The notes under the pieces are model-generated. The model had not been told where the DNA came from. It made no database searches and saw only the letters and a program-made list of their open reading frames with translations. The translations under genes were made by a program, and so were the position numbers. Positions 1-11,343 of a DNA stretch of 64,000 nucleotides are shown here, piece by piece. Each line of letters opens with the position of its first letter. The first letter of the stretch is position 1. This DNA is from Actinostola sp. cb2023. Taxonomy: Eukaryota > Cnidaria > Anthozoa > Actiniaria > Actinostolidae. The DNA lies in the NCBI GenBank assembly GCA_033675265.1, contig JAUJYZ010000842.1, forward strand, positions 157,536 to 221,535, in the 5' to 3' direction.

Positions 1-3000
1 GAAAACATTCTCAGGAAACAAAGGCAATCAGTGGTTATCAGAAAGTATAACGTTCTCCAGTTCAAGCGATTACTTGGTAAGTTGTCGAGGAAATATTTAC
101 TATGTGAGTAACTTTGATGTGAGGCGCCGTTGTCAACTCAAGTGGCGTCTAGTTTATAGGCACTTCGAGAAGGATGGAAGGGTACTGAGGAGAAGGAAAA
201 GAGGCTCTCCTTCTCCTTCTCCTCAGTACCCCTCCATCCTTCCTAGTACCCCTCCCTTTCCCTAATCCCTCTCCCTTGGAGAGCGTTGTTCACAGGCCAA
301 GACGTTCCAGGGTATATGATGAAGGATCAATACCACGTGACCCGAAAGTTAAGCAAATTATTTCAAATTAAGTTAAGCTCTAAAATTCAACAGGTTTAAA
401 GATTATCTTATTTTCTATAAACTACGAATTTACCTTTTCACTTTTTTATTTATCAAAAAGTTATTGGACTTTGTAGTTCCGTTTGGCGAGCCAAAATGGT
501 CGACTGTTTTTACATTCTTCCTTAGTGTTGATGCAGGAGAAAGCTCGCGCATACGAGAGATTTCAACTACAGTAATTTGATTTCAAACTGAACTTTTGAT
601 ATGTTGGAAAACTGGTCGCATAGGCCTAGGAGAGGTGGTCATACGTGTTACAATTTGTAATCAATGCCTAGATAGTTCAAGTACAAAGACGCCATGTTGG
701 TACCCTGGTCCCATAGGCGCTGCTTCGCAGCTCTAGTCGCTCGCCGCTTCGCGGCTCAAAAGTACGGCAAGGGAGAGTGTAGGTCAGTGCCTCTGGGACC
801 AGGGTACCATGTTGGTTGTACAAACAACAGAAGCTAATGAGGGATGGTTTGATGTCGGTAGCCAACCAGCAATTGCAAACCAGCAACTTACAAACAATAA
901 TACAAAATGTTATGTCTCATATTTCCATTTATGGCCGATCACAATATCAATTGCTTATTATATGTTTGTTTTGCAGTTGGTGTTCGAAGGTGTCCGTGGT
1001 ACAGCTTATCCATCAGACATTGCTATTGATGACGTTAAAGTGCTTTGGGGACCCTGTAATAGTCCATCAGACGTTAATCCTGAACCCAACACCAAACCAT
1101 CATCCAATACAAGTAAATAACCATTCTATAACAATAAGCTCTTTCACGGTTTTTCGCCGCCATTTTGAATTGGGGCAAACTCGGCAAAATTAATAGAAAT
1201 CTGGATCACTTTGACTTGCCGTACCTCCGGCTCGATTTCGTTGGATTTTCAAAAACTTGCAATTTTAGAAAATATGTTTTCTTTGTTATCTATGTCCTAT
1301 AATATGATGGATATTGGAAGGCTACAAATCAAAATAAAACGTTCGGCACGTGAATATGCAAATTAGCTATCCAACAAAACTGAGCGGAGTTACGGTAAGT
1401 CAAAGTAATTCAGATTTCTATAAATGTTGCCAAGTTTGCCCCAATTAAAAAGTACGTCATAAACGATTCTAACCGACATTGTAAACTTTGGTTTTATAGT
1501 CGAAGATACTTGTGACTTTGAAGCTGGATTTTGCACATGGCAAAATGCTGCTGCAAGCAAGCAATTTGATTGGACGCGGAACAAAGTATCAACCAGTACT
1601 CCTTTCACGGGACCAAGCGGCGATCACACTTCTAAATTAGGTAACGGTATTATTCAAATTAATTAGTAATATTCTACTTATATCCACTTTTCTATAAATA
1701 TTTATATGTAATTACTATTGACGCAACTTTGATACGCAGTTTTAATATAGCTCTCTGTGAACTAGGGCACCTGACTCTGAGTAGTTTTCCCAACTATTTC
1801 AGGCACTCTAACAAAAATAAATTATTTTAAGTGTCGAAACTGTAAATATATTTTTGTTCAAATCATGGTATCAATAAAACAACTGGTCTAAGCAATCTTA
1901 CTTGAAAACAATTCAATGACTGAATGCATGGATGGATAACCGAATAAATGTAGAACATAAAGACGACAAAGGCTATGTTGCACACATATTACTGTTCTAC
2001 TATTATGTGACGAGTTATATAACGATCCTCTCTTTCCTTACCAGGATACTACGCATACATTGAGACGTCTTCACCGCGTACCATAGGACAGCGGGCTCGT
2101 CTTCAGAGTAAAACGTTTTCTCAGCATTATAAATGCATGTCCTTGTGGTATAACATGAATGGCAACGACGTTTGGCAGTTGAACGTCATCAAGAAAACGT
2201 CTTCTAAAGAGATTCTTTTGTGGTCCGCAAATACAAACAAAGGTGACGCATGGTTGCATGGAATAGTACCTCTTGCAGGCGCTGAATCGTTTAGTGTAAG
2301 TATATAAACAAAGGTGACGCATGGTTGCATGGAATAGTACCTATTGCAGGCGCTGAATCGTTTAGTGTAAGTATACAGACAAAGGTGACGAATGGTTGCA
2401 TGGAATAGTACCTATTAGGGTTTTCCGATTTAGCAGCTATTTGACCAATTTGGCGATATTATTCCAATGTGTTAACTGTTATAGAAGTTAAGTAATATCG
2501 GTTAAGATGGGTTTCAGTACATATTCACTTAGGCCTCGTAAATGTAATCGATTCGCATATTAATTTCGAAAACGTAATATTCTCGTGTGGACAACACTAA
2601 CATGCATGCATAACGCCGACAACGGTATTGGAAACGTTGACCTCATAACATTTCATAACAACATTTACGGTGGATGGTCTTTTCTGGAATTTTTGACTAG
2701 TAAGCTATAAATATACGTGCAAATTACCCATCCCCTAGAATTTCATCCATTCATTCATTCATTCATTCAGTCAGTCAGTCGGTCAGTCAGTCATTCACTC
2801 ATGAATTAATTCATATTATTTATTTACAAAACTTCCACCATACAAAATGAAATATTGAAATCTCAAATTTCTTTGAGAATAATTCTAAGATGATTGTGGT
2901 AGTTAGGGGTCAAAACCAACTAGAATGCGTCTACATGAGCTAGAAATAGCACATACTTCAATTGACAAACGAGCATTTACTTTTATTCATTTTATTTTCA

Positions 3001-5658
3001 ATTTCAGAAAATAAATATTTCACATTGTTTCTGCATGTTTGCACCTAGCGCCTGTTTACAAATTTGTCAGTGATGTGCGGGATTGCGGAGAAATTATACA
3101 AGCGACGAAAAACGACGACAAACGTTGTGATTATAACTCCTTAATTTGCATAGTACTTCTGCAATCCCGCACCTCAGGAATAAAAAATTTATCCGACTCG
3201 GAAGACTCGACCATTCCTTTAGTCCACTTCTTTAGCGCACGGCTGTGATCTTTTGCTGCGGTACTGGCCAAACGTATCATTTCTGGCATGGCTTCAAGAA
3301 CTTCGTCGAGTTTCTTCTTCTTGTTCGACTTGTCGCTGCGGGCACTTTTTTTCCTGATGACATATATAATAAAATGTGTTGTACACCATTAACATGTGCA
3401 CTGAAAAAATGCAGAGTGTCATTTTTACAGACAAAATTATACAAGAGTTTAAACATGTTGCGGGATTCCAGAAACATGCAAGTTACAGAAATTGACAGAA
3501 CTTTGTTCGTCGTTTTCTAATAAATTGACAGACGCACATCACTCTAAACTAGATACTACAAATACATTACTTTTTTCCACAACTTCTGTCTTGTTCTTGG
3601 TCCTCGTTATCGGTATCGTTTAGGCCGACCATGATTCCTTCTCGACTTCTCTGCTGCTGAATACCAAGATATCTTTTATCCTTTTTGGCAATAGTTTGGG
3701 CTGCTTCTTCCCAGCTGCCTTCGTCTTCGCAGGTATCCCAGTCAGCATCGTCCTCCTTAAACGAGGGAACAAACTCCTCGTCTGCTCTCGTTTTAGATGT
3801 GCTTGATTCGGAACTTCGCCGAAATGTGCTGCATGTTAGTAAATTTTAAAAGTATATTTAAACTACAACTGAACCTGTAGCAATGTTTGTCATAGTGTAT
3901 TAAAAGTAGATATATATTGTTACCTTGTTTTGTCCAAAGTCTTCTGAGAAAGCTTCCGAACTCTTTCTATTGCGGCTTTGCGGTTAGTAGTACTGCCGCG
4001 GCCATGCCGTCTTCACTTGCCTTTCGGTAGTACTCACCAAGTTCTTCTCCAAGGACTTCGTGGTGCCGTGACATGAAAGCTACGATAGCTTTAAAATCTC
4101 GGCTATATTTTAGCATTCCTTCGCCAAGCAGCATTTTCTCTACCGGGGTACTTCGTACTTTCGGAGTACTGACATTCTTCTTTCCGCTGGTCGATGGACC
4201 CATGTACTTATTTTCACTAGGTTCAGGAGAATATGGTACTTCAACCACAGTTTTGCTCATGGCTGCTCTAAGGAAAATATTGTCGTCTTCATCCATATCT
4301 CAGTATCGTCAGAAAACTCCGGTAGGTACGTTGTCGATATCTGTATCCAAAAACTGAGGGCTACACATTTTGAACCACGTCTTTTTATATAGTTACAGCA
4401 GTACGTGCATTACACCATTCCACATTCACAATGATATGAAAGAAACGTTGCACAATTGTATAAGAATGTATTTTTCTTTGTCAGCCTGATAGTGTTAAGC
4501 CTAGGCGTCAAATGTGCACTTTTTGGCATGCATTATATTTGGGAATGCAAAAATATTGCACGCACTTTGTACATGGCAGCGCCCTGAAGGTGATGGAATA
4601 CTGAATTCAAAGTTTCCTATCACTACAATTTCAGTCATGGATAGAGGGCCTCCACCTTTTCCGAATTTCATTGTTCTTATTCTAAATACATGTTTGTTGG
4701 TTCTCAATGTTGCTTGTACAAATTCACCAAACCAAGCTATGCCTCCATATTTTCCTCCTCTGATAAATTTGATCGCCACCATTGCTTATATCTTACGATT
4801 TTTGTCTTCTCGAAATCCACTCCTACAAGTACTCTTTCCAGGCGCGGTCTTTCGCAGAAACGTTGGAAATAATGTATGGCACCAGTTGGAGAAAGACCCA
4901 AGAAAGTTTTGGTACGCAAGTGGAGATACAAGCCAATCGTTGGACAGAGTTGTACAGGCTATAGCTGCAGAAGTAGTGAAGCCTCGAATGTTGCCAAGAA
5001 TGCCCATTTCTAGAAGACAACGAAGCTGCATTCTTGATGTAAGGAATAGAGTTCTTCTTGTTGTTATTTGGCTTCGAAATTATCCAACATACCATTCAAT
5101 AGCATCTATTTTTGGTATAAGTAAAAGCACTGTTCAAGAGGAAATATATCATGTGGTTCCCATTATCTTTTTACGTTTCCCACATTTTATAACCTGGTAT
5201 AATTTAAGACAGTGGTCAACATTTCTTGGGCAGTGGAGGAATTTTCCTCGTGGAGTTGGGATGATAGATGCTACAATACACCGCATACGGCGTCCCACTG
5301 GAAGACTGCAAGCAGAATTTTATCGTGGAGACAAGAAAACACACTTTATGTCAACACAGTTAATTGTTGATGCGAATGGCATGATAGTAATGCTTGTTTC
5401 AGGGTAAGAAAATATCTCGTGTATTTGTATTTGCGATATGCATGGTGCTACTATAGAGATGCATGATGATGATAACAATGGCTATGATTATTACAATGTA
5501 CCAGGTCGAAATAATATACACGCGCTTGCGAAACTAATCTTGGGCTTCCTGTGTTGAGATGGGGTTGTTGTGCCGTCTTTTCATGCTGGCTACAATCGAG
5601 ATTTCTTAGGGAAATACAAGCTCTGCCACGGGTATTTTCCTCATGATTTTTTTAATGA

Positions 5659-5734
<76 letters not shown>

Positions 5735-5788
5735 TACAAATGAGAGATAGAAAAATAGATAAAAATCCTTATTTACAATATAATAATA

Positions 5789-5847
<59 letters not shown>

Positions 5848-8079
5848 TAATAATAATAATAATATATTGTTTTAATTAACAGTTTCCCTGGGCATCTTAA
5901 TGACGCTTCGACGTACCGATATCTTCCTCGCATTGGCGTTGGTCCTCAGTGTCCTTTTCCAAGAAATGCACGCATACTCGCCGATGGAGGGTACCCGGGT
6001 CAAATACCGCTGGTTACACCACACAGAATTGCAAGAAATCGTCGCCAAAGAAATGCAAACCGGAAGCTAAGGCAACTAAGAGTGAAAATTGAACACACAA
6101 TCGGTGCGTTGAAAGTTTACCAATCAGTTTCTCAAGTTTTCAGGCAAAAGCGTAGGTTCCTGCCTATTGTTGTTGCGACATGTGGTTTGTTATCAAACAG
6201 GCGGAAGCTGTTAATTGCACGAGCACGGGGACTATAATGTATAGAATAGGCGTAGTAATATTTTTTATTGCAAATATTTCATGTTGTTTAATTAGCACGC
6301 ATGATATGCGATTGTTGTTCTGAATAAACTTTCAGTTGTCAATCTCAATTTACTGTTTTTCATTTAAAACATTCCCGTAGTTTTCTTAATGTCATTAATT
6401 TTCACAATCTTTAGTAGGCCCCGTCCACACTACTCCGTTTTCGTTTGAAAACGCATACTTTTTTATGCGTTTTTACCGAGCATCCACACTAAAGCGATCG
6501 AAAACGGAGATGTTTATCTATTAAAACGGAGACTTTCGAAAACGCAGGTCTATCGTTTTAGTGTGAACGGCAAAACGGAGCTTTTCAGAAACTCTACGTC
6601 ACAACTCAGCCCCAGTTACTGGAGCATGCGTATTGAACAGAAAAAAACGGCCGAGCAGAGCCTGGTGACGAAAATGCATCTTTAGATAATGGTTTTCGCC
6701 CCCTAGTGTGGACGGTCGAAAACGATGTGAAAACGCTAGTGTGGACGCAGAGCTTTTTATCCGTTTTCGGTCGAACGAAAACGGAGGTTTTCAAAAACGG
6801 TTTAGTGGACGGGGCCTTAGTAGTCGTCTATACATAGTTAACTGTGGTCTATATTAGCGCCTCTTTGAATTCTCTTGGACAAAACAATGGCCCCGTATAA
6901 TAACAATGCTAATGATTTTGTGTTAAATTTGTTTGTCGAACAAAGCGTTTTCAAAACAATGGATGTGTCTGGCAATAATTTTGCCTAGGCCGCTAAATCG
7001 GAAAACCCTATTGCAGGCGCTGAATCGTTTAGTGTAAGTATATAAACAAAGGTGACGCATGGTTGCATGGAATAGTACCTATTGCAGGCGCTGAATCGTT
7101 TAGTGTAAGTATATAAACAAAGGTGACGCATGGTTGCATGGAATAGTACCTATTGCAGGCGCTGAATCGTTTAGTGTAAGTGTACAAACAAAGGTGACGA
7201 ATGGTTGCATGGAATAGTACCTATTCAATATTATTATTATTCAATACACTCTACGAGCACTATAGCATCGATTATAAATAAAACAGTGACAATTTGAACA
7301 CACTTGTGCTGATGATAGAAGAACCTTTCTAAGGCCAGGGTCAAACGTCTAACCTGTCATGTGCCTACCTAATTGTTGAGTTAAGTTCTACAAAAGAGCG
7401 GCGTCTGACTCAGTTTGGTGCGGCAGATTCTATTTGGTTCGACAGCGGAATAAATTCGACAGGGCCTGTCGCACTATGCGACATTAGAGCGGCAACTGAG
7501 TCAGACGGCGCTCTTCCGATGTACCGAACTAATAAAGTTTTCCCACAATTCTCCAGTACGTTCTTCTGCGCATGCTTAACTATACTTTCATTTGCATTTG
7601 TTTAAGTTCGACCGAATTAAGTTCGATGTTTGACTCAACCTGTCGAACTTAATTATTTGGATCGACCCGAATTGCAATTAGGTACGGCACATGACAGGTT
7701 CGACGTTTGGCCCTAGCTTAACCTTGTTCTATTGGTTTTATTGATAGATCATCATTGAAGGTGTCAGAGGTCACGGCGAAACAGGGGACATTGCCATTGA
7801 TGATCTTGTAGTCGCAAGACAAACTTGTTCCACGCTGAAGCCATCGACAAGTAATCCGGGTGAGTATCGGTTACTGGTTGTTATTGATTGATTGAATGAT
7901 TGATCTACACGTATAAATAATAATAAACACGCACCTGAGAAGTGTAAAGTGATATCGTTGAGACCATGTGCCCCATGGTACAAAGAGGAAATTGATTTGG
8001 AGAAGAAGAAGCGGAGAAAGCTTGAGCCGGCGCTACTGGCAAATATCAAATATATCTGTGAATTACAGATTATTATTAC

Positions 8080-8152
<73 letters not shown>

Positions 8153-10921
8153 ACTATTTAATTATTGATTGACTGATCAATTGATTGTTAGGCTCTGGAG
8201 CATCGTGTTCATTTGACGGTAGCTATAAACAGTGCGCATGGATAGACCTACCAGAAGGAACCATGTACTGGTTAAGTCATACAGGGGCCACACCCAATGC
8301 CAATACTGGCCCGTCGTCAGCCCACAGCGGATCAGGTTTGCTAGTAATGCATGAATAAGTTGATTCATTCTATCCGCCATCGCCGGTCTAAGGTGGTGAT
8401 TAAACTATTTTCCTGTTACTTGAAATGTGCAAGTCAACAGCATTGGCGTTATACAGTAAAAAGAAAAAAATAACTGTTTATTAAAGTGTCAATGTATCAG
8501 TTAGCGCTTGCGCACTAATTGGGAGACACTGTACTCTCACATATACACACACTATATACCACTACATTCCAATATTCTAGAGTGATTCCAATAAACCTGG
8601 GCACTACTAATTAGCTGTCAGTGTTTAGTAGATGCAAAGGAACAAAACAAAACAAAAGAGTGAGTGTCTAATAGAATAGTGTGTATTGGTGTAGCTAGTA
8701 ATGCCCAGGTTTATTGGAATCACTCTATGCATACAACTTTCAGTCAAAAGCTATACAATAAACTTATAGGGTATAGTGGCGGCATAAACCTTTCCAAAAT
8801 TTCTGGTAGTACGTAGCTAGTTAACTAATTTTCATAATTTTCATATGTCATCGATCCAGGGGGATACTACATGTACATCAACAGCGCCAGTCCAAGAAAA
8901 AGTGGTGACAAAGCCCTCATTGCCAGTCCATATATAAGTCCCGGTGCTACAGGTAAACTGTACTACAATTTTAGATATAAAGTAAATCTCAAAATATACA
9001 AGACAATAATTCCTTAAAACTTTAAATATATTATAATGGCTATGCATAATGAGTTCGTATGGTGGATAATCATGGTGACAATCGGTGAAATAAGATGGGA
9101 CGACCATATATTAGATAACATATACTGAGAAAACGCCCTTTCGCTTATTTGGCAGCTACATGTACTACATAATGTCATTTATAACGTACGAAGCAAACCC
9201 TTCGCCTAATCGAAGGCGTAGAGCTAGCAGAGAACGGCTTACTCAAAACTGACAGTTTACACTTCACATCCTTGACTGGGTAGTCCATAACAGGTCTATA
9301 ATTTAGTACGTCTTTGTATAGGTTGGGATATTCATTATAGTGTTAAACTTGCACTAGAAGGTCTATAATTCTCATCATAATAGCACAGATGACTAGACTG
9401 CCTAACTCCCTCACGTTATTTTTCTTGGTCTTATTTATCGATCCCCCATCCGATAATTTCATGTAAAAGAGGATAAATGCGAGTCCAAATATAAATTATG
9501 CATCATTAGCCTACATTCAGATCCTGATCCTGCATTAAATAGAGATATACCTTTGTTACTCTAGTTGAATTTCGGTTAAAATAATGCGTTTATTTACCAT
9601 GAGACTCGGGATAATGGGCAACCACTCCCCGTGTAATTAACATTAAATAATTTATCTTATCTTATCTTATTTGCCTAGTGGACTCGCATTTATCCTCTTG
9701 CAAACATACATTCAAAGAACTAGATTAAATAATACAAACCTTAAAAGCTTAATCAACCGTGACAATATTCCCAGGTCAATGTTTCAAATTCTGGTACCAT
9801 ATGCACGGATCTCAAGTTGGTAACCTCAACGTGTACAACGAAAACATCTCTAGTGCTAACCGAGTAAAAGTGTTTTCAAAAGTCTCCACACAAGGCAATG
9901 CTTGGCTGTTGGCTTCTATCCATATCACTGGAAACCAACAGTTTAGGGTAAGTATACTCACCTGGTTAAGTAAATAGAATGAACCTGGTCTTCAAAGCAT
10001 ATATAGATTCCAGATCGAATATATTGGATTGTCTGTATTTTTATTTCTATTTTATTTCTATTATATTTTTTTCTAATATTGTTTATTCGAAAATGTAACT
10101 GGGAAAGGAAATAATTGCCATCGAGTTCGTGAACTACCAATGCTATGAATACTGACTATTGTATCAGATAATTTATCGTATGACCCGTATTTCCCGACTC
10201 GCGCACTCTTAATAAAACGTACCATGCACCTTTTCGTAGTTTCTCAGAATGCTACAGGATTCTTCGCGCGCAAGCGAGGTCAGGGTACAAAATAAGAGAG
10301 AATGAAGAAATTCAGTAGAAAACTTAGACTTTTAAATGAAAAGTGCGTAAGAAGAATTATAAAGATAAATGCAAATTCTCAAGCAAAGAAAATAGTTCCT
10401 GTTCTTGATTACTTAGTTACAGTATTCATATTTTCCCCAATACACGATCAATTCTAAAAAAAAAATATTTCCTGACCTCGCTTGCGCGCGCAGAATCATG
10501 AAGCATTCTGGGAAACTACGATAAGGTCCAATGGAAAAAGTCACGTGATGGGGCCCGGACGTGTCCGAAAAAAGCCGTCCGCGCGCTATATATATTTGTT
10601 TTACAGGGTTTTTTCATCCTTTTATGTAACACATGTGATAATTAAAAATGCTTATTGACTGAGTTAGGTCGGGCCAGACGAGAAATTATTTTTTTGCTCG
10701 CTGCGCTCGTTCCGTACGGCATGACCTCGAGCCAAATATTTTCCTCTCCGCCCTCCCACTCAGTCAATAAGTGCATAATTTATTCACCGGACACAATACC
10801 AGTTTTAACTAATCATTGTACTTATTCTTGTTGGCAGATTGTGATCGAGGCAATGGTCGGTGGCCCTGGCGTAAGCGACATAGCTATTGATGACGTCAGT
10901 TTCACTAATGGCAGCTGTTAA
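1..10921 (+). CDS. Multi-MAM-domain extracellular protein, 3' part (spliced)
   Basis: Exons are inferred from homology between repeats and GT/AG sites: 1-76 (5' open), 977-1112, 1500-1640, 2045-2295, 7748-7859, 8192-8335, 8860-8952, 9775-9947 and 10838-10921 with stop TAA. Phases agree across every junction. They encode the end of one MAM domain (SGNKGNQW, then a VFEGVRG...DIAIDDV segment), a complete second (CDFEAGFCTW to DIAIDDLVV) and a complete third (CSFDG...QCAWIDLP to DIAIDDVSF). MAM domains (~160 residues, Cys-paired) are adhesion or recognition modules of secreted or membrane proteins. The protein ends right after the third MAM with no transmembrane segment, so this isoform looks secreted. 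The second MAM has one 251-nt exon where the third has two (93 and 173 nt). An AATAAA lies at about 11040. The 5' end is outside the window, so the domain total is unknown. Confidence 0.85.
171..243. repeat. Inverted repeat (hairpin) in MAM intron 1
   Basis: A purine-rich stretch (GGATGGAAGGGTACTGAGGAG and onward) is followed at once by its pyrimidine-rich complement, giving a roughly 30-bp stem. No coding role is seen; the short ORF across it is an artefact of low-complexity sequence. Confidence 0.6.
701..806. mobile_element. 106-bp MITE with 9-bp target duplication
   Basis: Terminal inverted repeats read TACCCTGGTCCCA at both ends. The element is flanked by a direct 9-bp duplication CCATGTTGG (692-700 and 807-815). 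A 9-bp duplication with such ends fits a non-autonomous Mutator-like (MULE) element. It sits in the first visible intron of the MAM gene. Nothing coding is inside. Confidence 0.8.
1137..1455. mobile_element. MITE (CTTTCACGGTTTTTCGCCGCC family), copy 1
   Basis: The left arm (about 1137-1235) and right arm (about 1380-1455) are imperfect inverted repeats sharing the stretch around GGGGCAAACT and ATCACTTTGACTT. The same family recurs at 23905-24228. The right terminus lacks the outermost TIR, so this copy is end-truncated. It lies in a MAM intron. Confidence 0.6.
2225..2416 (+). repeat. 71-bp tandem repeat copying exon end and splice donor (left part)
   Basis: The last ~50 nt of MAM exon 2045-2295 plus its donor GTAAGT are repeated in tandem with a 71-bp period; GCTGAATCG occurs at 2281 and 2352. 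The array is interrupted at 2416 by the Harbinger element and resumes at 7010. Each unit carries the exon-derived coding text and an intact-looking donor. Confidence 0.85.
3131..4296 (-). CDS. Harbinger partner protein, three exons, unrecognised fold
   Basis: Model on the minus strand: exon 1 4296-3924, exon 2 3828-3571, exon 3 3353-3131 with stop. Donors GTAAC and GTAATG and acceptors ATGCAG and ATCAG fit, and phases agree (AG+C, AA+G). Exon 1 starts MDEDDNIFLRAAMSKTVVEV, with an in-frame stop just upstream. The product is acidic in the middle (KEDDADWDTCEDEGSWEEAA) and Lys-rich then basic at the C-terminus, as if nuclear. Harbingers usually pair the transposase with a Myb/SANT-like protein that aids nuclear import and DNA binding; I see no clear SANT tryptophan pattern here. 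Exon 1 needs a 1-nt shift near 3990 to read through to its donor, so this copy may be damaged or that exon boundary may be wrong. Confidence 0.5.
4514..6237 (+). CDS. PIF/Harbinger transposase (DDE), two exons
   Basis: Exon 1 is 4514-5403 and exon 2 5883-6237, split as GG|T in a glycine codon (donor GTAAGA, acceptor AACAG). The spliced frame has no internal stop and runs to TAA at 6235-6237. The DDE nuclease residues are visible: D in GMIDATIHRI near the end of exon 1, D in ILADGGYPG and E in KIEHTIGALK in exon 2. A helix-turn-helix-like segment (SIASIFGISKSTVQEEI) precedes the first D, as expected for DNA binding. Length is 414 aa from the first Met, or 373 aa from the Met at 4637, closer to the family norm. 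The intron holds two (AAT)n blocks. This is the best-preserved transposase in the window and could be active. Confidence 0.85.
5660..5870. repeat. (AAT)n microsatellites
   Basis: Two long AAT runs (about 5660-5732 and 5780-5865) lie in the transposase intron. Similar ATT/AAT runs occur at 8072-8152, 26575-26680, 35072-35105 and 40207-40250. Confidence 0.95.
6417..6816. mobile_element. 400-bp MITE nested in the Harbinger element
   Basis: TIRs begin GGCCCCGTCCAC and end with the complement; the flanks share TTAGTA (6411-6416 and 6817-6822). The interior is rich in AAAACG/CGTTTT pairs. No ORF of note. Confidence 0.75.
7010..7226 (+). repeat. 71-bp tandem repeat copying exon end and splice donor (right part)
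   Basis: Three more units, with GCTGAATCG at 7019, 7090 and 7161, each again with TTTAGTGTAAGT. With the left part this makes five units before the Harbinger insertion. Confidence 0.85.
7227..7747. other. Intron with no recognised gene
   Basis: A loose inverted repeat built on GAGCGGC/GTCTGACTCAG (about 7395-7515) and TTCGACMG motifs (7440-7720) suggests an old MITE. Nothing else is seen. Confidence 0.4.
8577..8727. mobile_element. MITE (AGAGTGATTCCAATAAACC family), copy 1
   Basis: The ends are inverted copies of AGAGTGATTCCAATAAACC followed by TGGGCA. Relatives lie at 18324-19011 and 47371-47744. It occupies a MAM intron. Confidence 0.8.
8961..9774. other. MAM intron, no gene recognised
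   Basis: AT-rich, with a GATAAA/TTATCTTATC-rich stretch near 9645-9672 and the repeated phrase GGTCTATAATT at 9295 and 9360. I see no coding signal. Confidence 0.4.
10180..10780. mobile_element. Dispersed repeat (GACCCGTATTTCCC ... CACTCAGTCAATAAG), copy 1
   Basis: The start (GTATGACCCGTATTTCCC) and end (GACCTCGAGCCAAATAT...CACTCAGTCAATAAG) recur at 17290-17330 and 22324-22665. In this copy a ~300-bp MITE (10230-10535) sits inside; in the other copy the second Harbinger is inserted just after CTCTTA. The left half is ended by AATAAAACG. Confidence 0.65.
10230..10535. mobile_element. ~305-bp MITE (CTTTTCGTAGTTTC family), copy 1
   Basis: The ends are CCTTTTCGTAGTTTCTCAGAA and its complement (TTCTGGGAAACTACGATAAGG). 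The interior contains CGCGCGCAAGCGAGGTCAG and an inverse near the right end. A close copy is at 28500-28795. Confidence 0.8.
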
Positions 10922-11343
10922 CTACCGAGTAGAAGATGAGATTCCGTAAATGACACTTGTGGATTACCATATATGGTCAAACTTTCTTAGTTATTCAAAT
11001 ATCAACCTAATAATATATTGATGTCAATCATCATGGGTTAATAAACGTCAAATGCAATCAAAACATGTTCTTTCAGTCTGTACCTCAATTGACATTTGTA
11101 AGTAACATAGCGCATAGCAACTTTGATTGCTATGTACAATTTGCGATCATATATATTGTCGGGGACAACCAAATAAACTCGCTTGATAAACTCACTTTTA
11201 CTCAACTTACTCGCAAGACTAGATGTTTACAATGCTCAACAGGGCACAACCCCTTTTTTGGATCAGTTTCAAATTACAAGTAATTATGCGTGTTTATATC
11301 CGGACACCCTCCCCCCATTTATGTGTTCCTGACAGCATAAACG

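Larger units (their letters stand above)
2417..7009. mobile_element. PIF/Harbinger DNA transposon, complete, 4.6 kb
   Basis: The ends are an 18-bp perfect TIR, AGGGTTTTCCGATTTAGC, at 2417 and its complement ending at 7009. The flanks show a 3-bp duplication ATT, the length typical of Harbinger. Removing the element and one ATT rejoins a 71-bp tandem array. Inside are a DDE transposase on + (4514-6237) and a divergent three-exon gene on - (4296-3131), the usual two-gene layout of the superfamily. A 400-bp MITE (6417-6816) and (AAT)n runs are secondary. The stretch 2430-3130 holds no gene I can recognise, only a TTCA/GTCA run near 2745-2800. Confidence 0.9.

Noticed and set aside
809..1120. ORF starting at 809 as an independent gene
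   Set aside because: Only 977-1112 is coding, as a MAM exon behind a TTTGCAG acceptor; the start lies in intron and MITE.
7949..8161. ORF rich in Ile/Leu across an ATT repeat
   Set aside because: Translation of a microsatellite; no gene.
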